A stretch of DNA of 64,000 nucleotides, from the NCBI RefSeq assembly GCF_010093235.1, contig NZ_PDWP01000004.1, positions 1-64,000 of the forward strand. The letters are read 5' to 3'. The notes under the pieces were generated by a model. The model was not told the DNA's origin, made no database searches, and saw nothing but the letters and a program-made list of their open reading frames with translations. The stretch's first letter is position 1, and each line of letters begins with the position of its first letter. This stretch comes from Pseudoxanthomonas suwonensis (GTDB lineage Bacteria > Pseudomonadota > Gammaproteobacteria > Xanthomonadales > Xanthomonadaceae). A program made the position numbers and the translations under genes. Below are positions 42,063 through 50,116 of this stretch, piece by piece.

Positions 42063-43760
42063 ATGCGCCTCTCCCGCTTCCACCTGCATACCACCAAGGA
42101 AACCCCGGCCGACGCCGAACTGGTCAGCCACAAGCTGATGCTGCGCGCCGGCATGATCCGCAAGCTTGCCGCCGGCCTGTACACCTGGACCCCGCTGGGC
42201 CTGCGCGTGCTGCGCAAGGTCGAGGCGGTGGTACGCGAGGAAATGGACCGGGCCGGCGCGGTCGAGCTGCAGCTGCCGACCATCCAGCCGCGCGAGCTGT
42301 GGGAGGAAACCGGCCGCTGGGAGAAGTTCGGCGGCCAGCTGCTGAAGATCAAGGACCGCAAGGAAGCCGAATACTGCTTCAGTCCGACCGCCGAGGAGGC
42401 GATCACCGATTTCGCCCGGCAGGAACTGAGCAGCTACAAGCAGCTGCCGGTGAATTTCTACCAGATCCATACCAAGTTCCGCGACGAGATCCGCCCGCGT
42501 TTCGGCGTGATGCGCGCGCGCGAATTCCTGATGAAGGACGCGTATTCGTTCCATGTTTCCGACGAGGACCTGGCGCGCGAATACGAGAACATGAAGGCCG
42601 CCTACATCCGCATCTTCAGCCGCCTCGGCCTGGAGTTCCGCGCGGTGCAGGCCGATTCCGGCGCCATCGGCGGCGACGCCTCCCAGGAATTCCACGTGCT
42701 GGCCGATTCGGGCGAGGATGCGCTGGCCTTCTCCACCGCATCCGACTACGCGGCCAACGTGGAAACCGCACAGGCCGCCGCCCCGGGCCCGCGCCCGGCC
42801 GCGACCGAAACCCTGCGCAAGGTGGAAACCCCGGTGCAGAAAACCTGCGAGGACGTTGCTGCCCTGCTGGGAATCCCGCTGCAGCGCACCGTCAAATCCG
42901 TGGCGGTGGTCGGGGAAGGCGGCGATTTTGTCCTGGCCCTGGTGCGCGGCGACCATTCCGTAAACGAAATCAAGCTCGCCAAGGTTGACGGACTGGGTGA
43001 ATATCGCCCGGCCAACGAGAGCGAAATCCTCGAGCATCTCGGCAGCGAGCCCGGTTTCCTCGGCCCGGTGGGCCCGAAAAAGGCCATCCGCGTGGTCGCC
43101 GACCGCGAGGTCGCCGCCATGGCCGATTTTGTCGTCGGCGCCAACGAGGCCGGTTTCCACCTGGCGGGCGTGAACTGGGGGCGCGACCTGCCGGAGGCGG
43201 ACGTAGTGGCCGATATCCGCAACGTGGTGGCCGGCGACCGCGCCGCCGATGGCGGCGAGATCCGCTTGGCGCGCGGCATCGAGGTCGGCCATGTTTTCCA
43301 GCTGGGCCGCAAGTATTCGCAGGCCATGGGTTTCACCGTGCTGGACGAGAACGGCAAGGCCGCGGTGCCGGCGATGGGCTGCTACGGCATCGGCGTGTCG
43401 CGCATCGTCGCCGCGGCGATCGAGCAGAACCACGACGAGGCCGGCATCGTCTGGCCGGTGCCGATGGCGCCGTGGACCGTGGCCATCTGCGTCATCAACC
43501 CGAAGAAAGATACGCAGGTTGACCAGGCGGCCGAGGCGCTGCTCGCAGAATTGCGTGACGCCGGTATCGACGCGGTGCTCGACGACCGCGGCCTGCGCCC
43601 GGGCCCGATGTTCGCCGACATGGAACTGATCGGCATCCCCCACCGCGTGGTGGTTTCTTCACGCGGACTGGAATCGGGAACGTTCGAATACCGCGCGCGC
43701 AGCGGCGGCGAGGCCGAAGCCCTGGACCGCGCGCAGCTGCTGGAGCGCCTGCGCGCCTGA
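42063..43760 (+). CDS. proS: Proline-tRNA ligase
   Basis: A 565-residue bacterial-type class II synthetase. [20 protein letters not shown] starts the chain; [20 protein letters not shown] (motif 1 region), [20 protein letters not shown] (motif 2), a YbaK-like editing insertion (about 225-385) and [20 protein letters not shown] (motif 3) follow, with an anticodon-binding domain at the C-terminus. ATG 42063 fits the family start; an in-frame ATG at 42030 is rejected. Followed by a strong terminator. Confidence 0.97.
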   Translation: MRLSRFHLHTTKETPADAELVSHKLMLRAGMIRKLAAGLYTWTPLGLRVLRKVEAVVREEMDRAGAVELQLPTIQPRELWEETGRWEKFGGQLLKIKDRKEAEYCFSPTAEEAITDFARQELSSYKQLPVNFYQIHTKFRDEIRPRFGVMRAREFLMKDAYSFHVSDEDLAREYENMKAAYIRIFSRLGLEFRAVQADSGAIGGDASQEFHVLADSGEDALAFSTASDYAANVETAQAAAPGPRPAATETLRKVETPVQKTCEDVAALLGIPLQRTVKSVAVVGEGGDFVLALVRGDHSVNEIKLAKVDGLGEYRPANESEILEHLGSEPGFLGPVGPKKAIRVVADREVAAMADFVVGANEAGFHLAGVNWGRDLPEADVVADIRNVVAGDRAADGGEIRLARGIEVGHVFQLGRKYSQAMGFTVLDENGKAAVPAMGCYGIGVSRIVAAAIEQNHDEAGIVWPVPMAPWTVAICVINPKKDTQVDQAAEALLAELRDAGIDAVLDDRGLRPGPMFADMELIGIPHRVVVSSRGLESGTFEYRARSGGEAEALDRAQLLERLRA

Positions 43761-43787
43761 CGACGGTTTTCTGACGCCGGAAAACGG

Positions 43788-43822
43788 GGCCCGATTATCC
43801 AAAGGATAATCGGGCCTTTTTT
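43788..43822 (+). terminator. Rho-independent terminator of proS
   Basis: GGCCCGATTATCC (43788-43800) / GGATAATCGGGCC (43804-43816), loop AAA, then six T. Confidence 0.93.
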
Positions 43823-43916
43823 ACGCCCTATTCATTGCCCGGGATATATCCATGGATTATCCTGCAGCCGCATTGCCACGGACGGGCGTTTTTCCCTCGA
43901 TTGTCCGGAGAACCTG

Positions 43917-44342
43917 ATGTCGATCGATCTGAGCACGCTGTCCCCGCGGGAACTGGGTTCCCTCATCGCCACGGCCAAGAAGCGCCAGGCCCAGCTGTCC
44001 AAGCGCGCCCCGCTGGCCAAGGTCCGCGCCAAGCTGGTCAAACTGGCCCGCGCCGAGGGCTACACCATCGAGGAGCTCTTCGGCGCGTCCGGTGGCACCC
44101 GCGGCGCCGCCGCGCCCGCCCGCGCCCGCAAGCTGGGCAAGGTGCCGCCGAAGTACCGCAACCCCGAGAACCCGAAGGAAACCTGGACCGGCCGCGGCAA
44201 GCAGCCGCGCTGGCTGGCGGCCTATACCGCCAAGGGCCGCGACCTGGCCGAGTTCCTGATCCCGGGCGTCGCCGCCCCCACCCCGGCCAAGCCCGCCAAG
44301 GGCGCGCGCAAGCGGGTGGTGAAGAAGGCCCGCGGCAAGTAA
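43917..44342 (+). CDS. H-NS family nucleoid protein
   Basis: A 141-residue H-NS-like DNA-binding protein. The N-terminal oligomerisation part (SLIATAKKRQAQLSKRAPLAKVRAKL, about 16-42) is followed by the DNA-binding domain PKYRNPENPKETWTGRGKQP (about 78-97), with the WTGRG loop, and RWLAAYTAKGRDLAEFLI. A Lys/Arg/Pro tail ends the protein (PAKGARKRVVKKARGK). Xanthomonas has several such regulators (XrvA-C); which paralog this is cannot be told. CGGAGAA lies upstream. Flanked by terminators on both sides, so monocistronic; the leader is A/T-rich. Confidence 0.92.
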   Translation: MSIDLSTLSPRELGSLIATAKKRQAQLSKRAPLAKVRAKLVKLARAEGYTIEELFGASGGTRGAAAPARARKLGKVPPKYRNPENPKETWTGRGKQPRWLAAYTAKGRDLAEFLIPGVAAPTPAKPAKGARKRVVKKARGK

Positions 44343-44350
44343 CCGCAGCA

Positions 44351-44385
44351 AATGAAAACGCCGGCCCCGGGCCGGCGTTTTCATT
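44351..44385. terminator. Bidirectional terminator between hns and the ThrE-like gene
   Basis: Perfect 17-bp palindrome AATGAAAACGCCGGCCC (44351-44367) / GGGCCGGCGTTTTCATT (44369-44385). It has the same AAAACGCCGGCCC core as the terminator at 12751. Confidence 0.9.
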
Positions 44386-44414
44386 CATGCCGCGTCCGGG
44401 AACCCCCCCGGGAC

Positions 44415-45665
44415 TCACAGGCTCTTGCGCGCCGGCAGCAGCAGGTTGCCGAACAGCAGGCCCGCCACCAGGGCCACGACGATATTGAGCACCAGCAGCA
44501 GGGCGCTCTGGCCGGCGTCCACGTCCTGCTCCTGGACCATGGTCAGCAGGCCGCGCAGGCTGGCGCTGCCGGGCACCAGCATGATGATGCCGGGCAGGCG
44601 GATCAGCGCACCGGGCCGCTGCGCCCAGCGGCCGAAGCCGTTGCCGGCAGCGGTCAGCACCAGGGCCGACAGGAAGATCCCCACGGGGCTGCCCCAGGTA
44701 TGGCCGGCATAGCGCGCGATCAGGTAGCCGGTGATCGCCGCGCCCATCACCCATGGGTAGTCGCGCGCGCTGGCCTTGAACAGCACCGCGAAGGCGAACG
44801 ACGCCACCACCATCGACAGCCATTCCACCGCCTCCGGCTGCGGCCGCAGCGCGCGCACCTGCGGCTCCAGGCCCAGCACGTCCAGCAGGGTCACCGCGAC
44901 CACCGCGCCCACCGTCAGCTTCAGCACGGTGGTCAGGGCGCCGGCGAAGCGCACCGTGCCGGAGACCCAGTGCTGGCTGGAAAGCTCGTTCATGGCATTG
45001 GTGATCGCCATACCAGGCAGCAGCGCCACGAGCGAGGCGATGACGACGGTATTGAGGTTCAGCGGCGCCACCAGGGCGGCGACCAGGCTGACCACCGCGC
45101 CGGCCGCCAGGGCCGACAGCGCCTCGCCGGCCTCCTTCATCGCCGGCCGCCGGCCGCTGTACTGGTCGAGCAGGCCGATCAGCACGCCGGTGAACGCCGC
45201 CACGAGGATGTCCAGCCACGGCAGTCGCCACAGTCCGGCCACGCCCGCGGCGGCCAGGCCGAAGCCGGCCACCTGCACCAGGCTGGCCAGCCGCGTCGGA
45301 GGCCAGTCGAGCACGCGCAGGGCGGTATGGCCCTGGGCGATGGTCAGCCGCCCGCTGGCCACCGCTTCGGCCACGCGGTCGGCCTCGCACAGCTTGTGCA
45401 GGTCGTTCTCGCCGGGGGGAAGGCGGATCACCCGGGTGGTGTCGGTGCTGCCCAGCGGCTTGCCGGGGTCGCTGAAGCTGAGGATCAGGCCGGTCGGGTT
45501 GGACCAGGCCTCGCACTCCAGGTCCAGCCGCTGCGACAGCGCGGTGATCGCGGCCTCCAGGCGCTGCGCGGTGGTGCCGTAGCGGTGCAGGCGCTCGGCC
45601 ATCTCCGCGACGAAGGCGATGCGCTGGGGATAGCTGGCCTGGGGCCGGGAAGGGATGTTCGACAT
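44415..45665 (-). CDS. Threonine/serine exporter family protein (ThrE-like)
   Basis: A 416-residue membrane protein with the two ThrE parts fused: an N-terminal DUF1212-type domain (about 15-260: RIAFVAEMAERLHRYGTTAQ, then helices such as WLDILVAAFTGVLIGLLDQY, and VASLVALLPGMAITNAMNEL) and a C-terminal domain with LPGIIMLVPGSASLRGLLTM (about 365-384) and LLLVLNIVVALVAGLLFGNL. Relatives export threonine and serine. About ten hydrophobic segments. ATG 45665 was chosen; it is divergent from the mlaE-like gene across 65 bases. Confidence 0.88.
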   Translation of the reverse strand: MSNIPSRPQASYPQRIAFVAEMAERLHRYGTTAQRLEAAITALSQRLDLECEAWSNPTGLILSFSDPGKPLGSTDTTRVIRLPPGENDLHKLCEADRVAEAVASGRLTIAQGHTALRVLDWPPTRLASLVQVAGFGLAAAGVAGLWRLPWLDILVAAFTGVLIGLLDQYSGRRPAMKEAGEALSALAAGAVVSLVAALVAPLNLNTVVIASLVALLPGMAITNAMNELSSQHWVSGTVRFAGALTTVLKLTVGAVVAVTLLDVLGLEPQVRALRPQPEAVEWLSMVVASFAFAVLFKASARDYPWVMGAAITGYLIARYAGHTWGSPVGIFLSALVLTAAGNGFGRWAQRPGALIRLPGIIMLVPGSASLRGLLTMVQEQDVDAGQSALLLVLNIVVALVAGLLFGNLLLPARKSL

Positions 45666-45730
45666 CGTCCTAGTATCGCGCGGCGCCCGGCGCAGCAAAC
45701 ACCTGCTTGCCTGTATGCTGCGGCCGGACT

Positions 45731-46849
45731 ATGGACCCGACCTCCCCGAATCCCCCCGGCTGGACCCCGGCCCCCGGCTCCGCACAGGAGGTCCGCCTGG
45801 AGGGCGACTGGATCCTCGACCACGCCATGGAGATCGCCGCGCGCCTGCGCGAGATCCCGGAGGGCGTGGCCGCGGTGGACGCATCGGGGGTCCGGCGGAT
45901 CGATTCGGCCGGGGTGATGCTGCTTGCCCGCTTCGCGCGCCAGCGGTCGCTGGCGGTGGACGCGCTGCGCTTCAGCGACCGCCACCCCGCCCTGGTCCAG
46001 GGGATCGACGACGTGGCCGACGACCGCCCCGCGCGGCGGCGCGACTATGGCTTCGCCGCGGCCCTGGAGCGGCTGGGCCGCGCCACCCACGCGGTGGGCC
46101 GGGACATCGTCGAGCTGCTGGGCTTCACCGGCGAGACCCGGGTCAAGCTGCTGCGCCTGCTGCGGCAGCCGCGCCGCTTCCGCATGACCGCCACGGTGGC
46201 GCACATGGAGCAGGTGGGCCTGGATGCGGTGCCCCTGGTGGCCTTGCTCGCCTACCTGGTCGGCGCGGTGATCGCGTTCCTGGGCTCGACCATCCTGGCC
46301 GACTTCGGCGCCGAGATCTTCGTGGTCGAGCTGGTGTCGATCGCCTTCCTGCGCGAATTCGCGGTGTTGCTGACGGCGATCGTGCTGGCCGGCCGTACCG
46401 CCTCGGCCTTCACCGCGCAGATCGGCGCGATGAAGGCACGCGAGGAGATCGACGCGATCCGCACCCTGGGCCTGGACCCGATCGACCTGCTGGTGATCCC
46501 GCGCCTGCTCGCCCTGCTGGTGATGCTGCCGCTGCTGACCTTCGTGGCGATGATGGCCGGCCTGGCCGGCGGCGTGACCGTGGGCGCGTTCGACCTGGAG
46601 ATCCCGCCACAGATGTACCTGGCGCGCATGCACGAGACCCTGCAGCTGCGGCATTTCCTGGTCGGCCTGTCCAAGGCCCCGGTGTTCGCCATGGTGATCG
46701 GCCTGATCGGCTGCCTGGAAGGCATGCGCGTGAAGGGCACGGCGCAGTCGGTCGGCGAGCGCACGACCTCCAGCGTGGTCCAGGCCATTTCGCTGGTGAT
46801 CATCATCGATGCGCTGGCGGCACTGTGGTTCATGAATATGGGTTGGTAA
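45731..46849 (+). CDS. MlaE-like lipid ABC permease with N-terminal STAS domain
   Basis: A 372-residue fusion. Residues about 18-95 form a STAS domain (LEGDWILDHAMEIAARLREI, then VDASGVRRIDSAGVMLLARF with S59 at the usual phospho-Ser position); residues about 130-372 are a MlaE/TGD1-type permease with five to six hydrophobic segments (LVALLAYLVGAVIAFLGSTI, FVVELVSIAFLREFAVLLTA, GAMKAREEIDAIRTLGLDP, VIGLIGCLEGMRVKGTAQSV). In E. coli the STAS subunit MlaB is separate. The operon should move phospholipids or other lipids across the envelope. Start ATG 45731; a -10-like TATGCT lies at 45714. A repeat element follows the stop. Confidence 0.9.
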   Translation: MDPTSPNPPGWTPAPGSAQEVRLEGDWILDHAMEIAARLREIPEGVAAVDASGVRRIDSAGVMLLARFARQRSLAVDALRFSDRHPALVQGIDDVADDRPARRRDYGFAAALERLGRATHAVGRDIVELLGFTGETRVKLLRLLRQPRRFRMTATVAHMEQVGLDAVPLVALLAYLVGAVIAFLGSTILADFGAEIFVVELVSIAFLREFAVLLTAIVLAGRTASAFTAQIGAMKAREEIDAIRTLGLDPIDLLVIPRLLALLVMLPLLTFVAMMAGLAGGVTVGAFDLEIPPQMYLARMHETLQLRHFLVGLSKAPVFAMVIGLIGCLEGMRVKGTAQSVGERTTSSVVQAISLVIIIDALAALWFMNMGW

Positions 46850-46854
46850 GAGCC

Positions 46855-46981
46855 GGGATTGGTGATTCGACGAACGTGATTGGTGATTCGTGATTGGTAA
46901 TTCGCAGAAGCCAGAAGCAGGCAGCCGGGACTCCGGAGAGGACGCTTTTGCTTTGACGAATCACGAATCACGAATCACCGC
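46855..46981. repeat. Intergenic inverted repeat built of GATTCG-like units, copy B
   Basis: Left arm 46855-46905 and right arm 46955-46981. GGTGATTCGTGATT in the left arm is the exact reverse complement of the right-arm end AATCACGAATCACC; other units match imperfectly. Ends resemble copy A: GCCGGGATT at the left and CGAATCACCGCTT at the right. It occupies the mlaE-mlaF junction and overlaps the 5' end of the mlaF frame. Confidence 0.82.
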
Positions 46982-47825
46982 TTCCAACGGACGAACGTCC
47001 GGTAATCCCGAGCCCGCGGACGGTGGGGGCGGCGAAGCCGCCATTACGGTCCGCGGGCTGGTCAACCGCTTTGGCAACCAGACCGTCCACGACGGGCTCG
47101 ACCTGGACGTGCGGCGCGGCGAGATCCTGGGCGTGGTCGGCGGCTCGGGTACTGGCAAGTCGGTGCTGATGCGCAGCATCCTCGGGCTGCAGCGCCCCGT
47201 CGACGGGCGCATCGAGGTGCTGGGCGCGGACGCGCGTTCGGACGATCCGCGCCAGCGCCAGCTCATCCAGCGCAACACCGGCGTGCTGTTCCAGGACGGC
47301 GCGCTGTTCTCCTCGCTGACCGTGGGCGAGAACGTCGAGGTACCGCTGCGCGAGCACCACCCTGAACTGCCCGAGGCCTGGCGGCGCGAGCTGGCGCTGC
47401 TGAAGGTCAAGCTCGCCGGCCTGCCGGCCGACGCCGCCGCCAAGCTGCCGGCGCAGCTGTCCGGCGGCATGCGCAAGCGCGCCGGCCTGGCCCGCGCCCT
47501 GGCACTGGACCCGCCGCTGCTGTTCCTGGACGAGCCCACCGCCGGCCTGGACCCGATCGGCGCGGCCGCCTTCGACCACCTGCTGCGCACCCTGCAGGAG
47601 GCGCTGGGGCTGACCGTGTTCCTCATCACCCACGACCTGGACACCCTGTACGCTATCTGCGACCGGGTGGCGGTGCTGGCGGACCGCAAGGTCGTGATCA
47701 ACGCCCCCCTGGACGAGGTCGAGCGCTTCGACCATCCGTGGGTGCAGGAGTACTTCCACGGCCCGCGCGCGCGCGCCGCGCGTGGCCAGCACAACGACGG
47801 CGCCCGGCGCCAGGAGGCGGACTGA
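46953..47825 (+). CDS. MlaF-like lipid ABC transporter ATPase
   Basis: ATPase of the MCE-type transporter. Walker A GGSGTGKSVLMRSI, signature LSGGMRKRAGLARALAL, Walker B LLFLDEPTAGLDPIG, then LITHDLDTLYAICDRVAVLA; Arg/His-rich C-terminal tail. The conserved part begins only at AITVRGLVNRFGNQTVHDGL (base about 47040). No ATG lies near it: candidate starts are TTG 46953 (GGAGAGG box 11 bases upstream, 290 residues) and GTG 46890 (311 residues, no good box). Both fall inside the repeat element, so about 20-50 N-terminal residues are repeat-derived and the start is uncertain. One base separates its stop from mlaD. Confidence 0.88.
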   Translation: MTNHESRITASNGRTSGNPEPADGGGGEAAITVRGLVNRFGNQTVHDGLDLDVRRGEILGVVGGSGTGKSVLMRSILGLQRPVDGRIEVLGADARSDDPRQRQLIQRNTGVLFQDGALFSSLTVGENVEVPLREHHPELPEAWRRELALLKVKLAGLPADAAAKLPAQLSGGMRKRAGLARALALDPPLLFLDEPTAGLDPIGAAAFDHLLRTLQEALGLTVFLITHDLDTLYAICDRVAVLADRKVVINAPLDEVERFDHPWVQEYFHGPRARAARGQHNDGARRQEAD

Positions 47826-47826
47826 G

Positions 47827-48753
47827 ATGGAAACCCGCGCCAACTACGTGCTCATCGGCGCCTTCACCATCGTGGTGTCGGTGGCCCTGCTCCTGTTCGG
47901 CCTGTGGGCGGGCAAGTACTCGTCCGAGCGCAGCTGGCAGCGCTACATGATCGTGTTCGACGAAGCCGTGACCGGCCTGTCGGTCGGCAGCGTGGTGCAG
48001 TACAACGGCATCTCGATCGGCTCGATCGACAAGCTTTCGCTGGACCCGGAAGACCCGCGCCGGGTGGTGGCGATCATCCGCGCCGACGCCAACGTGCCGG
48101 TCAAGACCGACACGCGCGCCAAGCTGGCCATCACCAGCCTCACCGGACCGGCGATCATCCAGCTGTCCGGCGGCTCGCCGGGCGCCCCCCTGCTGACCGC
48201 GGTCGACACGCGCGACACGCCGCAGATCCAGACCATCCCCTCGGCCCTGCAGAACATCACCGATACCGCCAACCGCATCGTCGAGCGCCTGGACCAGGTG
48301 CTCAGCGACCAGAACGTGGCCCACATCGGCCGCACCCTGGAGAACATCGAGCAGATCAGCGCCAGCCTCGCGGCCAAGGACGAGGGCATGCAGGACCTGC
48401 TGGCCACCGCGCGCGACGCCGCGCGCAGCCTGGACGTGACCCTGCAGAACACCAACGCCACCGTGCAGCGGGTCGACCAGAACCTCGTGCAGGAACTGCC
48501 GGCGATCATCAGCCGCCTGGATTCGACCCTGGCGCGGCTGGATTCGGCCGCCGGGAACGCCGACGCGATCCTTGGCGAGAACCGCGCGGCGATCAACAGC
48601 TTCGCCAACGACGGCCTGGCCCAGCTCGGCCCGACCCTGACCGAACTGCGCGGCCTGATCCGCGACCTGCGCCAGATCAGCGACCGCCTCGAGAACAACC
48701 CGGCAAGGTTCCTGCTGGGCCGCGACGGAGCCAAGGAGTTCGAACCCAAATGA
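47827..48753 (+). CDS. MCE-domain substrate-binding protein (MlaD-like)
   Basis: A 308-residue membrane-anchored periplasmic protein. The N-terminal helix YVLIGAFTIVVSVALLLFGL (about 7-26) anchors it; an MCE domain covers about 38-115 (FDEAVTGLSVGSVVQYNGIS, TSLTGPAIIQLSGGSPGAP); the remaining 190 residues are a long helical, coiled-coil-like tail with LDQVLSDQNVAHIGRTLENI and ISRLDSTLARLDSAAGNADA. It is longer than E. coli MlaD (183 residues), closer to the long-tail MCE proteins. ATG 47827 is one base after the mlaF stop; its TGA overlaps the next ATG. Confidence 0.92.
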   Translation: METRANYVLIGAFTIVVSVALLLFGLWAGKYSSERSWQRYMIVFDEAVTGLSVGSVVQYNGISIGSIDKLSLDPEDPRRVVAIIRADANVPVKTDTRAKLAITSLTGPAIIQLSGGSPGAPLLTAVDTRDTPQIQTIPSALQNITDTANRIVERLDQVLSDQNVAHIGRTLENIEQISASLAAKDEGMQDLLATARDAARSLDVTLQNTNATVQRVDQNLVQELPAIISRLDSTLARLDSAAGNADAILGENRAAINSFANDGLAQLGPTLTELRGLIRDLRQISDRLENNPARFLLGRDGAKEFEPK

Positions 48754-49409
48754 TGCCCGCCCCTGCCGCAAGGCCCGCCACCGCCGCGCGCCTCCTCAGC
48801 CTCCTCGTCCTCGGCGCGGCCCTGGCCGGCTGCGCGTTCGGCGGCAAGCGCGGCGACGCGGTGACCATCTACGCACCCGAGGCCACGGCCACGCCGGATC
48901 CGTCATGGCCGAAGGTGGACTGGCAGCTGGCCATCGCCCGACCCTCCGCGCCGCGCCTGCTGGATACGCCACGCATCGGCGTGCGCCCGGTGCCCGGCGA
49001 ACTGCAGGTGTACAAGGGCGCGGCCTGGGCCCAGCCGCCGACGGACATGCTCGAGGCCTCGGTGCTGCGGGTACTGGAGGACTCCGGGAAGATCGATGCG
49101 GTCGGCCGCCTGGCCACCGGCCTGCGCGCCAACTACCGCCTGGCCCTGGACATCCGCCACTTCGAGGCCGACTACCGTGGCGGCGAACACCCGGTCGCGG
49201 TCATCGAGGTGGCCGCCAAGCTGATGCACAACATCGACCAGCGCGTGGTCGCCAGCCGCAGCTTCGCCCGCGCGCAGCCCGCTTCGGCCGCCAGCACCGC
49301 CAGCGTCGCCGCCGCCTTCGACCAGGCCCTGGCCGGGCTCAGTCGCGAGATCGCCGGCTGGACCCTGGCCGAAGGCCAGGCCGATGCGCAGCGGCGCGCC
49401 GCGCCCTGA
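48750..49409 (+). CDS. ABC-type transport auxiliary lipoprotein (PqiC-like)
   Basis: A 219-residue lipoprotein. The signal peptide RLLSLLVLGAALAGC has lipobox L25-A26-G27-C28. The mature part shows WQLAIARPSAPRLLDTPRIGVRP, ELQVYKGAAWAQPPTDMLEA and LALDIRHFEADYRGGEHPVA, typical of the lipoproteins paired with MCE transporters (PqiC/LetAB type), which probably sit in the outer membrane and receive lipids. No mlaC or mlaA gene follows. ATG 48750 overlaps the MlaD stop (ATGA). Convergent with alkB, nine bases apart. Confidence 0.87.
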   Translation: MMPAPAARPATAARLLSLLVLGAALAGCAFGGKRGDAVTIYAPEATATPDPSWPKVDWQLAIARPSAPRLLDTPRIGVRPVPGELQVYKGAAWAQPPTDMLEASVLRVLEDSGKIDAVGRLATGLRANYRLALDIRHFEADYRGGEHPVAVIEVAAKLMHNIDQRVVASRSFARAQPASAASTASVAAAFDQALAGLSREIAGWTLAEGQADAQRRAAP

Positions 49410-49418
49410 GTCCCGGCG

Positions 49419-50012
49419 TCACGGCCGCGCCGCGATCTGCCTGAAGGTCAGGTTGATGCGCGCGCCCACCGGGCGCGCGGTCCGCGGCAGGGCGTGCTTC
49501 CAGTAGCGCTGGGGGCTGCCCCCCATCAGCAGCAGGCTGCCCGGCCCGAGCTCCAGCGCCAGCTTCCGCGCCGGATCGTCGCGCCGGCGCAGGACGAAGC
49601 GGCGGACCGCGCCCAGGCTCAGCGAGGCGATCAGCGGCTCCGGGCCCAGCTCCGGTTCGTCATCGCTGTGCCAGCCCATCGCATCGCGGCCATCGCGATA
49701 GAGGTTGGCCAGCACGCTGTTGAAAGGTGCACCCAGTTCCTGCTGCAGGCGTTCGCGCAGCGCCGCCAGTCCGCTGGTCCAGGGACGGGGCACGAACGAG
49801 CTGCTGGAATAGCGGTAGACCGCATCCGGGTCGCCGATCCAGCAGCTCAGGCGTGGCGAGTCGACCTCGCGGCCGAAGATGCGGATCCGGTGCACCTCCC
49901 AGGGCAGCTCCTGCAGCAGGTGCTGCATGAGGTCACCGGCCCGGGCCACCGACAGCCAGCCGCAGGCCAGTTCGAGGCGGGCATCAGGGAGGTCGAAGCG
50001 CTGCCATTCCAT
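49419..50012 (-). CDS. alkB: AlkB-like 2-oxoglutarate/Fe(II) dioxygenase
   Basis: A 197-residue oxidative demethylase of the AlkB/ALKBH2-3 type, expected to repair N1-methyladenine and N3-methylcytosine in nucleic acid. The facial triad is present: H115 and D117 in MGWHSDDE, H173 in YWKHALP, and the 2-oxoglutarate-binding Arg pair in ARINLTFRQI (R185, R191). NLYRDGRDAMGW is the family-specific stretch. Monocistronic; 104 bases separate it from the divergent ETF-QO gene. Confidence 0.92.
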   Translation of the reverse strand: MEWQRFDLPDARLELACGWLSVARAGDLMQHLLQELPWEVHRIRIFGREVDSPRLSCWIGDPDAVYRYSSSSFVPRPWTSGLAALRERLQQELGAPFNSVLANLYRDGRDAMGWHSDDEPELGPEPLIASLSLGAVRRFVLRRRDDPARKLALELGPGSLLLMGGSPQRYWKHALPRTARPVGARINLTFRQIAARP

Positions 50013-50116
50013 CGCCGCAACGCTAGCAGGCCGGCCGCCGCCGCGCGCGAGATTTGCCCCGCCGTCCGCGAAACCCGAGAATGCCGGGCCAGCCAGAACA
50101 GCCAGCCGGAGCCGTG

